The notes under the pieces: model-generated
Databases searched by the model: none
What the model was told of the DNA's origin: nothing
Seen by the model: only the letters and a program-made list of their open reading frames with translations
From: Mimachlamys varia
Taxonomy: Eukaryota; Mollusca; Bivalvia; Pectinida; Pectinidae
Direction: 5' to 3'
Length of the DNA stretch: 64,000 nt
Assembly: GCA_947623455.1 (NCBI GenBank)
Contig: OX392541.1
Coordinates: forward strand, 5,098,701-5,162,700
Translations under genes and position numbers: made by a program
In this document: in pieces, positions 24,601-35,290 of the stretch
Numbering within the stretch: position 1 is the stretch's first letter
How the letters are laid out: every line of letters begins with the position of its first letter

Positions 24601-27600
24601 TATCTATCTTTACTGTGTCACAGCTAGTTAGAGGGTTATAACATTATCTAACTTTACTGTGTTACAGCTAGTTAGAGGGTTATGCCATTATCTAACTTTA
24701 CTGTGTTACAGCTAGTTACAGGGTTATAACATTATCTAACTTTACTGTGTTACAGCTAGTTAGAGGGTTATAACATTATCTAGCTTTACTGTGTTACAGC
24801 TAGTTAGAGGGTTATAACATTATCTATCTTTACTGTGTTACAGCTAGTTAGAGGGTTATAACATTATCTAACTTTACTGTGTTACAGCTAGTTACAGGGT
24901 TATAACATTATCTAACTTTACTGTGTTACAGCTAGTTAGAGGGTTATGCCATTATCTAACTTTACTGTGTTACAGCTAGTTAGAGGGTTATAACATTATC
25001 TAACTTTACTGTGTGTTACAGCTAGTTAGAGGGTTATAACATTATCTAACTTTACTGTGTTACAGCTAGTTAGAGGGTTATAACATTATCTAACTTTACT
25101 GTGTTACAGCTAGTTAGAGGGTTATAACATTATCTAACTTTACTGTGTGTTACAGCTAGTTAGAGGGTTATAACATTATCTAACTTTACTGTGTTACAGC
25201 TAGTTAGAGGGTTATAACATTATATAACTTTACGGTGTTACAGCTAGTTAGAGGGTTATAACATTATCTAACTTTACTGTGTTACAGTTAAAGGGTTATA
25301 ACATTATCTAACTTTACTGTTACAGCTAGTTAGAGGGTTATAACATTATCTAACTTTACTGTGTTACAGCTAGTTAGAGGGTTATAACATTATCTAACTT
25401 TACTGTGTTACAGCTAGTTAGAGGGTTATAACATTATCTACCTTTACTGTGTTACAGCTAGTTACAGGGTTATAACATTATCTAACTTTACTGTGTTACA
25501 GCTAGTTAGAGGGTTATAACATTATCTTACTTTACTGTGTTACAGCTAGTTAGAGGGTTATAACATTATCTATCTTTACTGTGTTACAGCTAGTTAGAGG
25601 GTTATAACATTATCTAACTTTACTGTGTTACAGCTAGTTAGAGGGTTATAACATTATCTAACTTTACGGTGTTACAGCTAGTTAGAGGGTTATGACATTA
25701 TCTAACTTTACTGTGTTACAGTTAAAGGGTTATAACATTATCTAACTTTACTGTGTTACAGTTAAAGGGTTATTACATTATCTAACTTTACTGTGTTACA
25801 GTTAAAGGGTTATAACATTATCTAACTTTACTGTGTTACAGTTAAAGGGTTATAACATTATCTAACTTTACTGTGTTACAGTTAAAGGGTTATAACATTA
25901 TCTAACTTTACTGTGTTACAGTTAAAGGGTTATTACATTATCTAACTTTACTGTGTTACAGTTAAAGGGTTATAACATTATCTAACTTTACTGTGTTACA
26001 GTTAAAGGGTTATAACATTATCTAACTTTACTGTGTTACAGTTAAAGGGTTATAACATTATCTAACTTTACTGTGTTACAGTTAAAGGGTTATAACATTA
26101 TCTAACTTTACTGTGTTACAGTTAAAGGGTTATAACATTATCTAACTTTACTGTGTTACAGTTAAAGGGTTATAACATTATCTAACTTTACTGTGTTACA
26201 GCTAGTTAGAGGGTTATAACATTACGCGCGAAAATATTGGTACTTACCGTATTTTTTTACCCGAGAGCAATAAAATAGCTATCTTTAATCCTTCAATTTC
26301 GCTATGACACATTCCAGATCAATATGGGTCTTAAGACCATTTCATTTGCGCGTTATTTTTGCGCGAACATCTTGTTTTATTTCGCGACTGTTTATTTATT
26401 GATCGATTTATTTTGTTGGAATGTTTAATTCACGATACACGTCCACATAAAATAATATGTGAAATATAAAAACATCAAGTAAGTAGATCTTTAACCATAG
26501 ATTAAGTCAGTATTTCTATTTACAACATGTACCATTTTTTCTCTTGGTTAACTTTAAATTACAATTTCAAGTTGATTTCGTAGCCGTGTCTTACATACTG
26601 TAAACCTTCGGCCGCAGGACGGTTTGGTGGTGCAATTGAAAGCGCACTTGCCCTTCACCAAGGCGCGCGATCAGGGTTCGATTCCCCGACAGAACATGAA
26701 AACGCCTGACTAGACGTGTTTTCTCCGAGTACTCCAGTGCCCCCGACCCCGACCCCTATTCCCATGCTAATATTTTCAAGAGTTGAAATAACCTTTTTTC
26801 GCGATTGCTGTCAAAAAGCATAGTTTATATGAGTATATATCTAATTGTTACGGCGACTGATTTGTGTCATTTCGTTGTTACGTCCTTTCGCCCGGAAGGA
26901 CGATATTTAATAGTTCTTTAATGTAGTCTTTTCGTTCTTTCGAGTCGAAAAATCGAAAGGTAGAAAGTACGACATTTAAGAAATAACAACGAAAATCTCA
27001 ATCAGCCACCGTAAATCGTACATATTTCTGTATGGGAACAGAGACAGTTTCCTTGAAATCTGACAAATTCCTTTGTCTGCATTGTCGTTAGTACCTCATT
27101 TCTTATACATATATGTCTATCTATTAAACATTGACATCCCGGTCATCACATCCTGACCTAAAGAATGTATAAAAACTAGCCCTTAAAATATATATGTATA
27201 CATGTATAATGTATGTTATGATATAATTATAGAATTAAAATAATATATATATCCTTTTATTGATTTTAGAAAATATGAGAGAATGTTCTTTGATTTAAAA
27301 TACAATAATAGCTCTCGAAACATTGTCACACCAGTAAATTGTCAAATCAATGTTCCTATACCTGCGGGAATTCAATATATTTCTGAGTACAAAAAGAATT
27401 ACAACAAATGAATATAAAATTAATATATCACGGAATGAGTACATATCACTTTGATGAATTATGAAGTTGAAATACAATGTAAGCCTATCGATACCGTGTT
27501 CCATGTCCCGATCATTGAACACTAACGTCTATCCCTTACATAAACGTCTGTCTGTATGACGTCCCCGTGGACTCCGGACAGCCGTGCTAATTGATTGGTC

Positions 27601-30600
27601 AGCTCTGCATGCAATCTCACACACGAGCTCGGAAAGGTCAGACCCATCAGGAGATGACTGTCACAGCGACCGACAGAAACCACCACTAACAACTTAGGAT
27701 AGACTGATACACCGTAACCGACAGAAACCACAACTAACAACTTAGGATAGACTGATACATCGTTACCGACAGAAACCACCACTAACAACTTAGGATAGAC
27801 TGATACATCGTTACCGACAGAAACCACCACTAACAACTAAGGATAGACTGATACACCGTAACCGACAGAAACCACAACTAACAACTTAGGATAGACTGAT
27901 ACACCGTAACCGACAGAAACCACCACTAACAACTTAGGATAGACTGATACACCGTAACCGACAGAAACCACAACTAACAACTTAGGACAGGCTGATACAT
28001 CGTAACCGACAGAAACCACCACTAACAACTTAGGATAGACTGATACACCGTAACACACAGAAACCACCACTAACAACTTAGGACAGGCTGATACATCGTT
28101 ACCGACAGAAACCACCACTAACAACTTAGGACAGACTGATACACCGTAACACACAGAAACCACCACTAACAACTTAGGATAGACTGATACACCGTAACAC
28201 ACAGAAACCACCACTAACAACTTAGGATAGACTGATACACCGTAACACACAGAAACCACCACTAACAACTTAGGATAGACTGATACACCGTAACCGACAG
28301 AAACCACCACTAACAACTTAGGATAGGCTGATACACCGTAACCGACAGAAACCACCACTAACAACTTAGGATAGGCTTATACACGGTAACCGACAGAAAC
28401 CACCACTAACAACTTAGGATAGACTGATATACCGTAACCGACAGAAACCACCACTAACAACTTAGGATAGGCTGATACACCGTAACCGACAGAAACCACC
28501 ACTAACAACTTAGGATAGGCTGATACACGGTAACCGACAGAAACCACCACTAACAACTTAGGATAGACTGATATACCGTAACCGACAGAAACCACCACTA
28601 ACAACTTAGGATAGGCTGATACACCGTAACCGACAGAAACCACCACTAACAACTTAGGACAGGCGGATACACCGTAACACACAGAAACCACCACTAACAA
28701 CTTAGGATAGACTGATACACCGTAACCGACAGAAACCACCACTAACAACTTAGGATAGGCTGATACACCGTAACACACAGAAACCACCACTAACAACTTA
28801 GGATAGACTGATACACCGTAACCGACAGAAACCACCACTAACAACTTAGGATAGACTGATACACCGTAACACACAGAAACCACCACTAACAACTTAGGAT
28901 AGGCTGATACACCGTAACCGACAGAAACCACCACTAACAACTTAGGATAGACTGATATACCGTAACCGACAGAAACCACCACTAACAACTTAGGACAGGC
29001 TGATACACCGTAACCGACAGAAACCACCACTAACAACTTAGGACAGGCTGATACACCGTAACCGACAGAAACCACCACTAACAACTTATGATAGACTGAT
29101 ACACCGTATACCGTAACCGACAGAAACCACCACTAACAACTTAGGATAGACTGATTAGGTGATAACAATCAAATACATTAGGTAACTGGAACTCTTTAAA
29201 TGATGATACTGTATCAAATCCCTACCTCTCCCATCTTTCAAACTAGCTCCCTCTCGAAATGTTCCCAAAACTCAACCCTGCTTCTATAGTTATGGAGAAA
29301 GAAAATCAGATATTTAAAGTCAAAAGTCGGTGTGAAGTGAATGTGATAATGAATGCTGTTTTATTATTGATATATAATAAAACGGCATGTGAAAGCGAAT
29401 ACATCTAGCCACGACTAAATGTCACAATTTCTACCCACCATCTTTAATCTCAAAATCCCACAATGTTGGCACCTTACCAAACCAAATCGCCAATCCTTTC
29501 CTGACCTTACAACCGCGTGACCTTTCCACGAGATCCCGCGAGACTCGTCATCAATGCCAGTGTCCTACGCTAGAGGGCGGGCTAGAAATCAGGAAAATAA
29601 ACTTCCTTTACTCTTATTACAATTGACCTTTAGACGTCACGTGCTGTACCGTGTATGACGTCACACTAACAGTCGCTTATTGTTACATAAATCGGAATAT
29701 CATATCAAACAGGCTTTCCTCATATGTCGTTATGTTTGAAGATTGCAGTCAATATGTTGTTTTTTTATCAAAATCTCTTTCAGTTGTTTCCCTTTGAACT
29801 ATGGGGGATTGTTTTGTTCATTATTAATTCATGGGCTACAATAACATATCGCTTCTCGGTACTTGAGTGCGCGGCATCAGTCAGTGTGTTCGTCAGATAA
29901 TTCATCGCTATTATGTAGGTCCGAACTGTAAGCCAGTAGCGTAGCATACAACATATATTGTCAGCAGATGACGTCACGCACGGTGTTTAGAATTGAAGGA
30001 TGTTAAGTCGGCATCTGTGTTTCATTTGTCGTTTCGATCGCGAAAACAAGAATTGACAAAGTAGAGTCGATTTGCAGTTACATTAGGAATTCTATATAAG
30101 AGTTATTACCGTTAATTGTATCCATTTGCCTTTGTCATACTTGCGGTAGAATTTAAATAGTTTTGGACAGCCCTCACGTTGATCATAGAGTGCATTATTT
30201 TTTTCGGTGCTATCAGCTTTTGTTGTATATATAGAGAATAATACATACCATTGTCCATATCGGACCCAATATTGGCCCCGAGACTCCAATATTGGCCCAA
30301 GGGCCGAAGGCGCGGGGGCTAATATTGGGGTCGAGGGGCCAATATTAGGTCCGATATGTAAAATGGTATGTTTTATTCAATTTATTATATATATATACTT
30401 AGTAATAAATCACAGAAACATATATAAGTTTGAAAGAATATTAAAAAATCGAATGTTTTAATATATTTCATTAACTTTATTTTTCATTAAATGCAACACA
30501 ATTGAAATTAAACACTTCTTTAAGTTATTCAAGTATTTGAAGTCTATGTAAGTTTTATATATATTTTTCAAATTAAAAATAACCATTAACACTAAGTTTT

Positions 30601-31511
30601 TTTCAAAACGTTTTTGCTATCATGTGACATCACCAATCAACAAGAATAGACACACTTACCACTAAAATGGACTACTGCTGTGGAGCGAGAATTGTCTATT
30701 TCCTCTGCTATCATTCTTTTTTTATCTGCTATGTATTCTTTCTCTTCAAATTTTGCTGTTAAGGAATTCAAAACTTCCCCTCCCATATCTCGATCTCTTC
30801 GTCTTCGTTTTGTTTTGCTTGCAACCCAGCAGCAAGGTCAAAACCCGCGAGACCCGAATGGTTTGATCAGACGTAAAATCTAGAGATGTTCCGCGAATAT
30901 AGGTTTCGGGGTGCATTACTGAATCAATAATGCATGGGTGACGATTACGGGTTGGTAGTTTTGGCGCCATAATGCATATATGCAAAAAAACCTGTATTTA
31001 TAACTAAGTATATAATAAACACATGCACTAACATACACATGTACGTCCATGCGTCACCCTAACGTTCGTATAATAGCACTTAACCGAAAAGCACGCATAC
31101 AGATACCAACATGAAAATTCTGCTGGTCATCATTAATTTTTAAGAAATACTACTCTATTTTGAGAAATTGTCTGTTTTTCCTCGACATCTGTGTTGGTGT
31201 GCTTACAACAGAAGACTCGTACAGACAGACACCACCTTCCATTGTCAGCATATTGATGTTTACGTTCTGTTTCAGGTGAGAAGCCTCACAAATGTCTACA
31301 GTGTGGTAAAGCGTTCAGCCAGTCATCCAACCTCATCACACACAGTCGCAAACACACAGGATTCAAACCTTTCGCGTGCGACAAGTGTGGACGTGCGTTC
31401 CAGAGAAAAGTAGACCTTCGCCGCCATGTTGAAACCCAACACAGCATGAGCATGGACCGAGGTTTGGGGCAGTCGTTGATGCTGCCATTCCACATCACAG
31501 GACGACAGTAG
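18554..31511 (+). CDS. GFI1: GFI1/GFI1B/senseless-family zinc-finger transcriptional repressor (4 exons, complete)
   Basis: Joined exons 18554-18659, 20226-20393, 23367-23933 and 31276-31511 give 1077 nt, 358 aa, all junctions GT/AG and phase-consistent. Residues 1-10 ([10 protein letters not shown]) form a SNAG repression peptide, which in this family recruits LSD1/CoREST. Six C2H2 fingers follow: Cys174/177-His190/195, Cys203/206-His219/223, Cys231/234-His247/251, Cys259/262-His275/279, Cys287/290-His303/307 and Cys315/318-His331/336. Finger 5 ([14 protein letters not shown]) and finger 6 ([10 protein letters not shown]) are hallmark GFI1 sequences. Known family role: nuclear repressor binding AATC-core sites through fingers 3-5, controlling haematopoietic and sensory-cell fate. 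Vertebrate relatives are about 330-420 aa, so this length fits. Function in this animal is inferred. The single gene probably predates the vertebrate GFI1/GFI1B split. Introns total about 12 kb and are packed with tandem repeats. Confidence 0.95.
19020..19715. repeat. 25-bp tandem repeat in GFI1 intron 1, about 28 copies
   Basis: The unit is ATACCATACTTAATTGATGT plus TTCTA, with GTTG/GGTG/GATG subtypes. A block containing the variant TTTATATTACTATAC recurs at 19416 and 19541, showing a 125-bp (5-unit) higher-order duplication. Confidence 0.95.
19866..19925 (+). mobile_element. tRNA-like (SINE head) fragment
   Basis: GGTTAGCGCTTTG followed 20-odd bases later by GAGTTCGATTCTCC, a good B box. 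Only the head region is recognisable. Confidence 0.45.
20226..20393 (+). CDS. GFI1: GFI1 exon 2 (linker region)
   Basis: Adds residues 36-91, starting [17 protein letters not shown] and ending in ERKDDGSG, with donor AGTG|GTGAGT. This is the divergent linker between the SNAG peptide and the fingers; no domain is recognised in it. Base composition is clearly more GC-rich than the flanking intron, as expected for coding sequence. Phase 1 at both ends. Confidence 0.88.
20870..22200. other. Unremarkable GFI1 intron 2 sequence
   Basis: A short hairpin-like region (AGGCGTGTAAT near 21811, ATTACACACCT near 21855) probably marks a small MITE. Nothing else was seen. Confidence 0.4.
22204..22306. mobile_element. 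Foldback/MITE-like hairpin with 18-bp perfect arms
   Basis: GGTGTAAGATAGGGAAAT (22204-22221) is the exact reverse complement of 22289-22306. The interior is itself imperfectly palindromic (CCAATTTGGTA / TACCAAATTTG). Confidence 0.7.
23367..23933 (+). CDS. GFI1: GFI1 exon 3 (linker and zinc fingers 1-4)
   Basis: Residues 92-280. A Tyr/Phe/Gly-rich segment (for example [16 protein letters not shown]) and an acidic patch ([11 protein letters not shown]) precede fingers 1-4. Finger 1 has an unusual four-residue His-His spacing (HVRRSH). The reading frame stays open upstream to an ATG at 23219, but that part is intron: a good acceptor TTTATTTCCAG sits at the junction and phase matches exon 2. The donor ACAG|GTATTG falls in the inter-finger TG/EKP linker. 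Confidence 0.94.
24260..26225. repeat. 44-bp satellite with a 40-bp subfamily at its 3' end (GFI1 intron 3)
   Basis: The main unit begins GTTACAGCTAGTTAGAGGGT and continues TATAACATTATCTAACTTTA plus CTGT. From about 25720 the units become 40 bp: CAGCTAGTTAGAGGG is replaced by CAGTTAAAGGG, in about 12 nearly identical copies. The marker TATGCC recurs at 24417, 24681 and 24945, i.e. every 264 bp (6 units). Confidence 0.95.
26615..26780 (+). mobile_element. tRNA-derived SINE
   Basis: The head has TTTGGTGGTGCAATTG and an intact B box GGGTTCGATTCCCC. The anticodon-like loop TTCACCA is Val(CAC)-like. A conserved-domain-like TTTTCTCCGAGTACTCC and a C-rich end follow. Typical layout of marine-invertebrate tRNA-SINEs. 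Confidence 0.75.
27660..29157. repeat. 48-bp satellite in GFI1 intron 3, about 31 copies
   Basis: The unit is AACCGACAGAAACCACCACT then AACAACTTAGGATAGACTGA plus TACACCGT. Polymorphic sites (ACCGACAG/ACACACAG, GATAGAC/GACAGGC) are shuffled between units. Period divisible by 3 leaves three abutting antisense frames ([16 protein letters not shown] repeated) without stops. Confidence 0.95.
29633..29976. promoter_or_regulatory. Cluster of CRE and E-box motifs in GFI1 intron 3
   Basis: GACGTCACGTG at 29633-29643 (CRE half overlapping CACGTG), a full TGACGTCA at 29656-29663, and another at 29969-29976. A candidate intronic enhancer bound by bZIP/bHLH factors, by motif only. Confidence 0.3.
30243..30370. 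mobile_element. Foldback element with CCAATATTGG-rich arms
   Basis: The left arm ATACCATTGTCCATATCGGA continues CCCAATATTGG. It mirrors the right arm CCAATATTAGGTCCGATATG, which ends in AATGGTAT. Further internal CCAATATTGG copies flank a GC-rich centre (GGCCGAAGGCGCGGGGGC). Confidence 0.65.
31276..31511 (+). CDS. GFI1: GFI1 exon 4 (zinc fingers 5-6 and C-terminus)
   Basis: Residues 281-358. It starts in the linker (G)EKPHKC and encodes fingers 5 and 6, ending the finger block with RRHVETQH. A 22-residue tail (SMSMDRGL ... FHITGRQ) follows, longer than the few residues that usually trail finger 6 in vertebrate GFI1. The stop is TAG at 31509-31511. Confidence 0.95.
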
Positions 31512-32045
31512 AGGGACAATAGACTGGTGTCGTATCATCACCCGACACGACAGTAAGACAGTGTCATGGCACGTGGTACTATGGTTCCGTACCGATACAA
31601 TAGTCCAGGAGAGCATGACTTTTGTCTGGACAAAGTTATGTAGATGCTTGAGTGCTCCGCGATCTGTCCAATCAGGTCCCATTGACTGGTGTTAAGCGAC
31701 TAAGATGAAGTTGAATACTTGTGATATTGATTTTGATTTGTCTTTTATTTGATGTCAAGATAAACTTTTTAAAACTTTATACCCGTGATCTGTAAACATG
31801 TTGTATATACAACGGTCACGAAAGGGCCCCGTTGGTGTACATATAGACATGTAGCGTGGTGTTCTATTAGTTATTGAATCTAGTCAGAGTGTGTTGTTAT
31901 AATGTAAAAGTGACGTTTTCGCGGTCTAACTTTTTCTCTCTCGTCTCGCGTTTGTTAAAAGTACCAACATTTTATGGTGGAAAATCTGTCTTGTAGAATA
32001 TTTATAAATATGCTGGGAAATAAAAGCGTGATCACACTTGTTAAG
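31512..32045 (+). other. Probable GFI1 3' UTR
   Basis: This non-coding sequence follows the GFI1 stop and reaches an AATAAA at 32019-32024 with T/G-containing sequence after it. The end is inferred from the signal only; there is no transcript evidence. Confidence 0.55.
32019..32024 (+). terminator. Candidate polyadenylation signal for GFI1
   Basis: AATAAA lies 508 bases after the GFI1 stop, in the correct orientation. It is the first convincing AATAAA downstream. Confidence 0.5.
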
Positions 32046-32145
32046 TAACATATGAACTGAAATGTATTCTCTCTTCACTTTGACATGTCCCGAAATCAAT
32101 TATGCAGTAGATATATTTAAATATTTTACATGTGTCCATCAGTTA

Positions 32146-32262
32146 TACATTCTTCCGCTTCCTCTTTATCCCTCGTTTCTTCCGCTTCCTCTTTGTCCCT
32201 CGTTTCTTGCGTTTCCTCTTTGTCCCTCGTTTCTTGCGTTTCCTCTTTGTCCCTCGTTTACC
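32146..32262. repeat. 27-bp tandem repeat, 4 copies
   Basis: The unit is CTTCCGCTTCCTCTTTGTCC plus CTCGTTT, polypyrimidine. Just downstream of the GFI1 polyadenylation signal. Confidence 0.85.
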
Positions 32263-33001
32263 CTTGATTCTGTTTTTCCTCAACATATACTTGATCACCC
32301 ATTCTCCTTGTCCATACCGAATTTTGTAAGATATATCTTATTCGGGAAGCGCCTTATACGGTTTTAAACGTTTTTTTTTAAACGTGAGCCTAATGCTGTT
32401 GGTATCTATTGTAGTAAACAAAATGGTGGATTATGTAGCAACGCTTGGCCTAGAGACGCCGACTCACGTTGAAGTGTGGTAATACATTGCCATTGGTTTG
32501 GACATGCGTAGTGTATGGACATTAATGGTCTTTGTCAGTATTACTGCTAGTTTTCTCTTTTAAAAGCTCCACAGTGAATCTATATGTGTCCTTTATTTGA
32601 TGTGTCACATCCACATCTATGACCAAGTCATTAACAAAGCGTAGATGAACTTAGTCATTTCGGTACAATATTTTTACTATTGTACATACGTCTAACAGCT
32701 TAGGCGAATTGACCGATTTGTCATTTACCAACTCGTATAAACGCTACACCTGTTAATGCATACGCTTTGTTGGTCATAAGTCTGATGAAGGTGACAGGGT
32801 ACATATCGTACTAGTCATCGAAAAGTTTCATCAAACATATTTTGGTTGTGTAAAATCATCTTTACATTAAATATATATGTGTCCTTGTTTTATATGAGCT
32901 AATGACAATGACCTTGTACCTATATATATATATATATATTTTCCCCTTGTGTCGGTACATTTTAGGTATAAAGACAAAATAAAATAAAAACAACACGGCC
33001 G

Positions 33002-33043
33002 ACTTCCAAACGTTTTACCCTCCTTGGGGCTCTTCAGGAAAGT
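33002..33043 (-). ncRNA. Degenerate hammerhead-ribozyme-like motif
   Basis: On the minus strand: stem I strand ACTTTC, core CTGAAGA (fits CUGANGA), stem II GCCC/GGGT, AAAA where GAAA is required, short AC/GT stem III with TT, then GGAAGT closing stem I (6 bp, one wobble). Order and pairing are those of a type I hammerhead, as found in Penelope-like elements. The G12-equivalent change predicts loss of cleavage. Confidence 0.4.
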
Positions 33044-33109
33044 TCGTCTTGTTTTTATTTATTTTATATGTATATACATGTATATTGTCAGTTGTTGTAA
33101 AGTTTCTTA

Positions 33110-33325
33110 ATATCTTAACGTATTTGACCCCTGTGACCTTGTTTCTAACGTATTTGACCCCTATTGCCTTGATCTTACCGTATTTGATACCTGCGACTTG
33201 ATCTTAACGTATTTGACTCCTGTGACCTTGATCTTAACGTTTTTGTCCCTATGACATTGATCTTTACGTATTTGACCCCTGTGACCTTGATTTTACCGTA
33301 TTTGACCCCTGTGACCTTGTAAAGG
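33110..33325. repeat. About 30-bp repeat, 7 diverged copies
   Basis: The unit is CTTAACGTATTTGACCCCTG plus TGACCTTGAT. It is continuous with the dispersed repeat that follows. Confidence 0.7.
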
Positions 33326-33650
33326 ATTAAGAAACAAGCTTGGTATCATTTCATCCCAGTATGCTACATGCTGAATATCAGTACACTGGCTTTAGGTTAT
33401 TGTACACAAGTTGTTTGAAGATTTTCAGACATTTGACACATGTAATCTCGAAAGTAGGTCAAGGCTATTCATTTGAACACACTTGGTAGCCCTTCAACCA
33501 AGCATACAACATGCGTAATGTCAGAACTTTGAGCGGTCAGTTATCGAGAAGTCATCTGAAGGAGAAGGTTGACGCACGGCGGAAGGCATACGGCGGACGA
33601 CGTGACGACGGGCGGAACACGATGGCTATACACCAATCTGATCCTTCAGG
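33326..33650. mobile_element. Dispersed non-autonomous repeat copy
   Basis: Contains AGTAGGTCAAGGCTATTCAT, TTGGTAGCCCTTCAACCAAG, TTATCGAGAAGTCATC and a GACGACG-rich end. Related sequence recurs at 61150-61700, so this is an interspersed family of unknown class. Confidence 0.5.
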
Positions 33651-34134
33651 TTGGGTGATCTTAAAATTATAGCATTTCTTCCTGTGTGACCAGAACGATT
33701 CTTTTTTAATATTTTAATTGTTATTTTAAACATACATTGATTTTATTATGTCGGTTTCTAGTAATATAGTGAGTAGACATGTCAAGTTGCATGTATACTG
33801 TGATAATCCACCAACATACTAAATTATTTGTATTTATTACCCGTGGTCTGTACCGATTAAATTATTATAAGATTTTTTAAATACGTTTATTTTCTTCTCT
33901 TTTTTCATTTAACGACTGTTAACGATTAGAATTAGAATTTTAGTATACTGCTATTTTGGAATCGGGTGTCGACAGTCTCATTAATGGATCGCTGACGTTA
34001 TTTCTCGACCAATGTTTACATGTATATAGATAATAAAATTGACACACATACAGTAGCATTGACATTCTCACTCCATCAGGGTATGCTCATACTGTTGATT
34101 AATTTAAACCTTATTGCGACGTCATAATATTTAT

Positions 34135-34743
34135 AATGTTACAAAAAAGTACTCTCTAAAGGTACAAAGACGAATGGAGCTATTGCACACTATTCAGACT
34201 GCAGATAAACACTACATACATGTAGGTCTACATTATATTGTATGTCATTATTTAAGATACAGACGGGCAATGTCTCTAAAATGGTGGGTAGCACAGAAAA
34301 TAGCCTCTACATTGTAAAAGTTCACAAACTGAGAGCAGTTAGCAGTTAGTTATAGAAAGTTAGTCTATAATTTAAAACAAATCGAATAAGCCGATTCTCG
34401 ATAAAGCCAAAACTGCAAAATAAAAACAAAAAACAAAGAGAAAGGCAATGTTACAAAAAAAGTACTCTCTAAAGGTACAAAGACGAATGGAGCTATTGCA
34501 CACTATTCAGACTGGGTTTCGATAGACTAATATATTCAAATTCTTTTGTTGCTCGCTTGATGGGTCTATTTTATATAAAAGAAAAAACTTCTAATATCAG
34601 TATTACTTCAACTATAAATGTATTTGATAACATTTAAAACTCTAAGACTATCAGAGCAGAACGTATCTATATCTGTTGGCGATATACATATCGGGGTATG
34701 TGTAAACGGAGATTCATAAACACTACATACATGTAGGTCTACA
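34135..34743. repeat. Local duplication/rearrangement block
   Basis: A 67-68 bp segment occurs at 34135-34201 and 34447-34514. A 28-bp segment occurs at 34205-34232 and 34716-34743. Between them (34233-34446) lies a 214-bp segment duplicated at 36602-36817. The order is A-B-C-A'-X-B'. Confidence 0.85.
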
Positions 34744-34898
34744 CCCAGCTTTACATAGTTAAACAAGCTGTTTATTTAATAGTAATTTTTTACATAATGA
34801 GCTAGTGGTTATTAGCTAGGTTAACGGAACATGAATAATTCATTTTCAATTTTCATTAATTTTTAATGAATATGAACTATCGTCAACTAGATTTTACT

Positions 34899-35290
34899 TT
34901 ATAGTGAAACACGATAAAGCTGACCAGATTGTTGGTGTCCAGACAGAGGATCCGCGAGAGTAAATAAATAGAGGAGGACTTTATTTGGATTTCGGAGATA
35001 TTTAGCTACCTGTAATGACCTATCACACCTGTCCATCACCCGTGAGGTGTGAGTGTCGCCGGACAAAGGACGAGGGGTCAGAACGCCGGGGTTGTTGATA
35101 TTGGCACGAGAGCGTGAAAAGCTACGGGTGGTGTATATCTGGCCCGGGGATACGCGCGTACGTACGTCGTGTTTGTTTGGGAAACACACTGTGTGGGGTC
35201 CCATATACATTTTACATCTGGGTTCTTTGTAACCACTAAGAGAGAAAACAGTATTGTTTTTAACTTCCAACGACGTTACACTGAATTATT
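34899..35290. other. GC-richer intergenic patch
   Basis: More GC-rich than its surroundings with several CpGs (ACGCGCGTACGTACGTCG near 35154). A 123-codon minus-strand frame spans it without recognisable domain or splice context. Could be regulatory or an old exon. Confidence 0.25.

Larger units (their letters stand above)
23934..31275 (+). other. GFI1 intron 3 (repeat-expanded)
   Basis: The 7.3 kb intron ends TCTGTTTCAG. It carries the 44/40-bp array (24260-26225), a SINE (26615-26780), the 48-bp array (27660-29157), a cluster of CRE/E-box sites (29633-29976), and a foldback element (30243-30370). Nearly half is tandem repeat. Confidence 0.85.

Noticed and set aside
27522..29084. Three abutting minus-strand frames with [16 protein letters not shown] repeats
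   Set aside because: Antisense to a GFI1 intron and wholly built from a 48-bp satellite; stop-free because 48 is divisible by 3.
32782..32829. Second hammerhead-like motif, plus strand, with perfect CTGATGA and GAAA
   Set aside because: Stem I cannot be formed convincingly from the flanks, so it is mentioned only as support for the 33.0-kb motif and not annotated.
34899..35270. 123-codon minus-strand frame
   Set aside because: No recognisable domain, no splice context and no homologous motif; kept only as a GC-rich patch.
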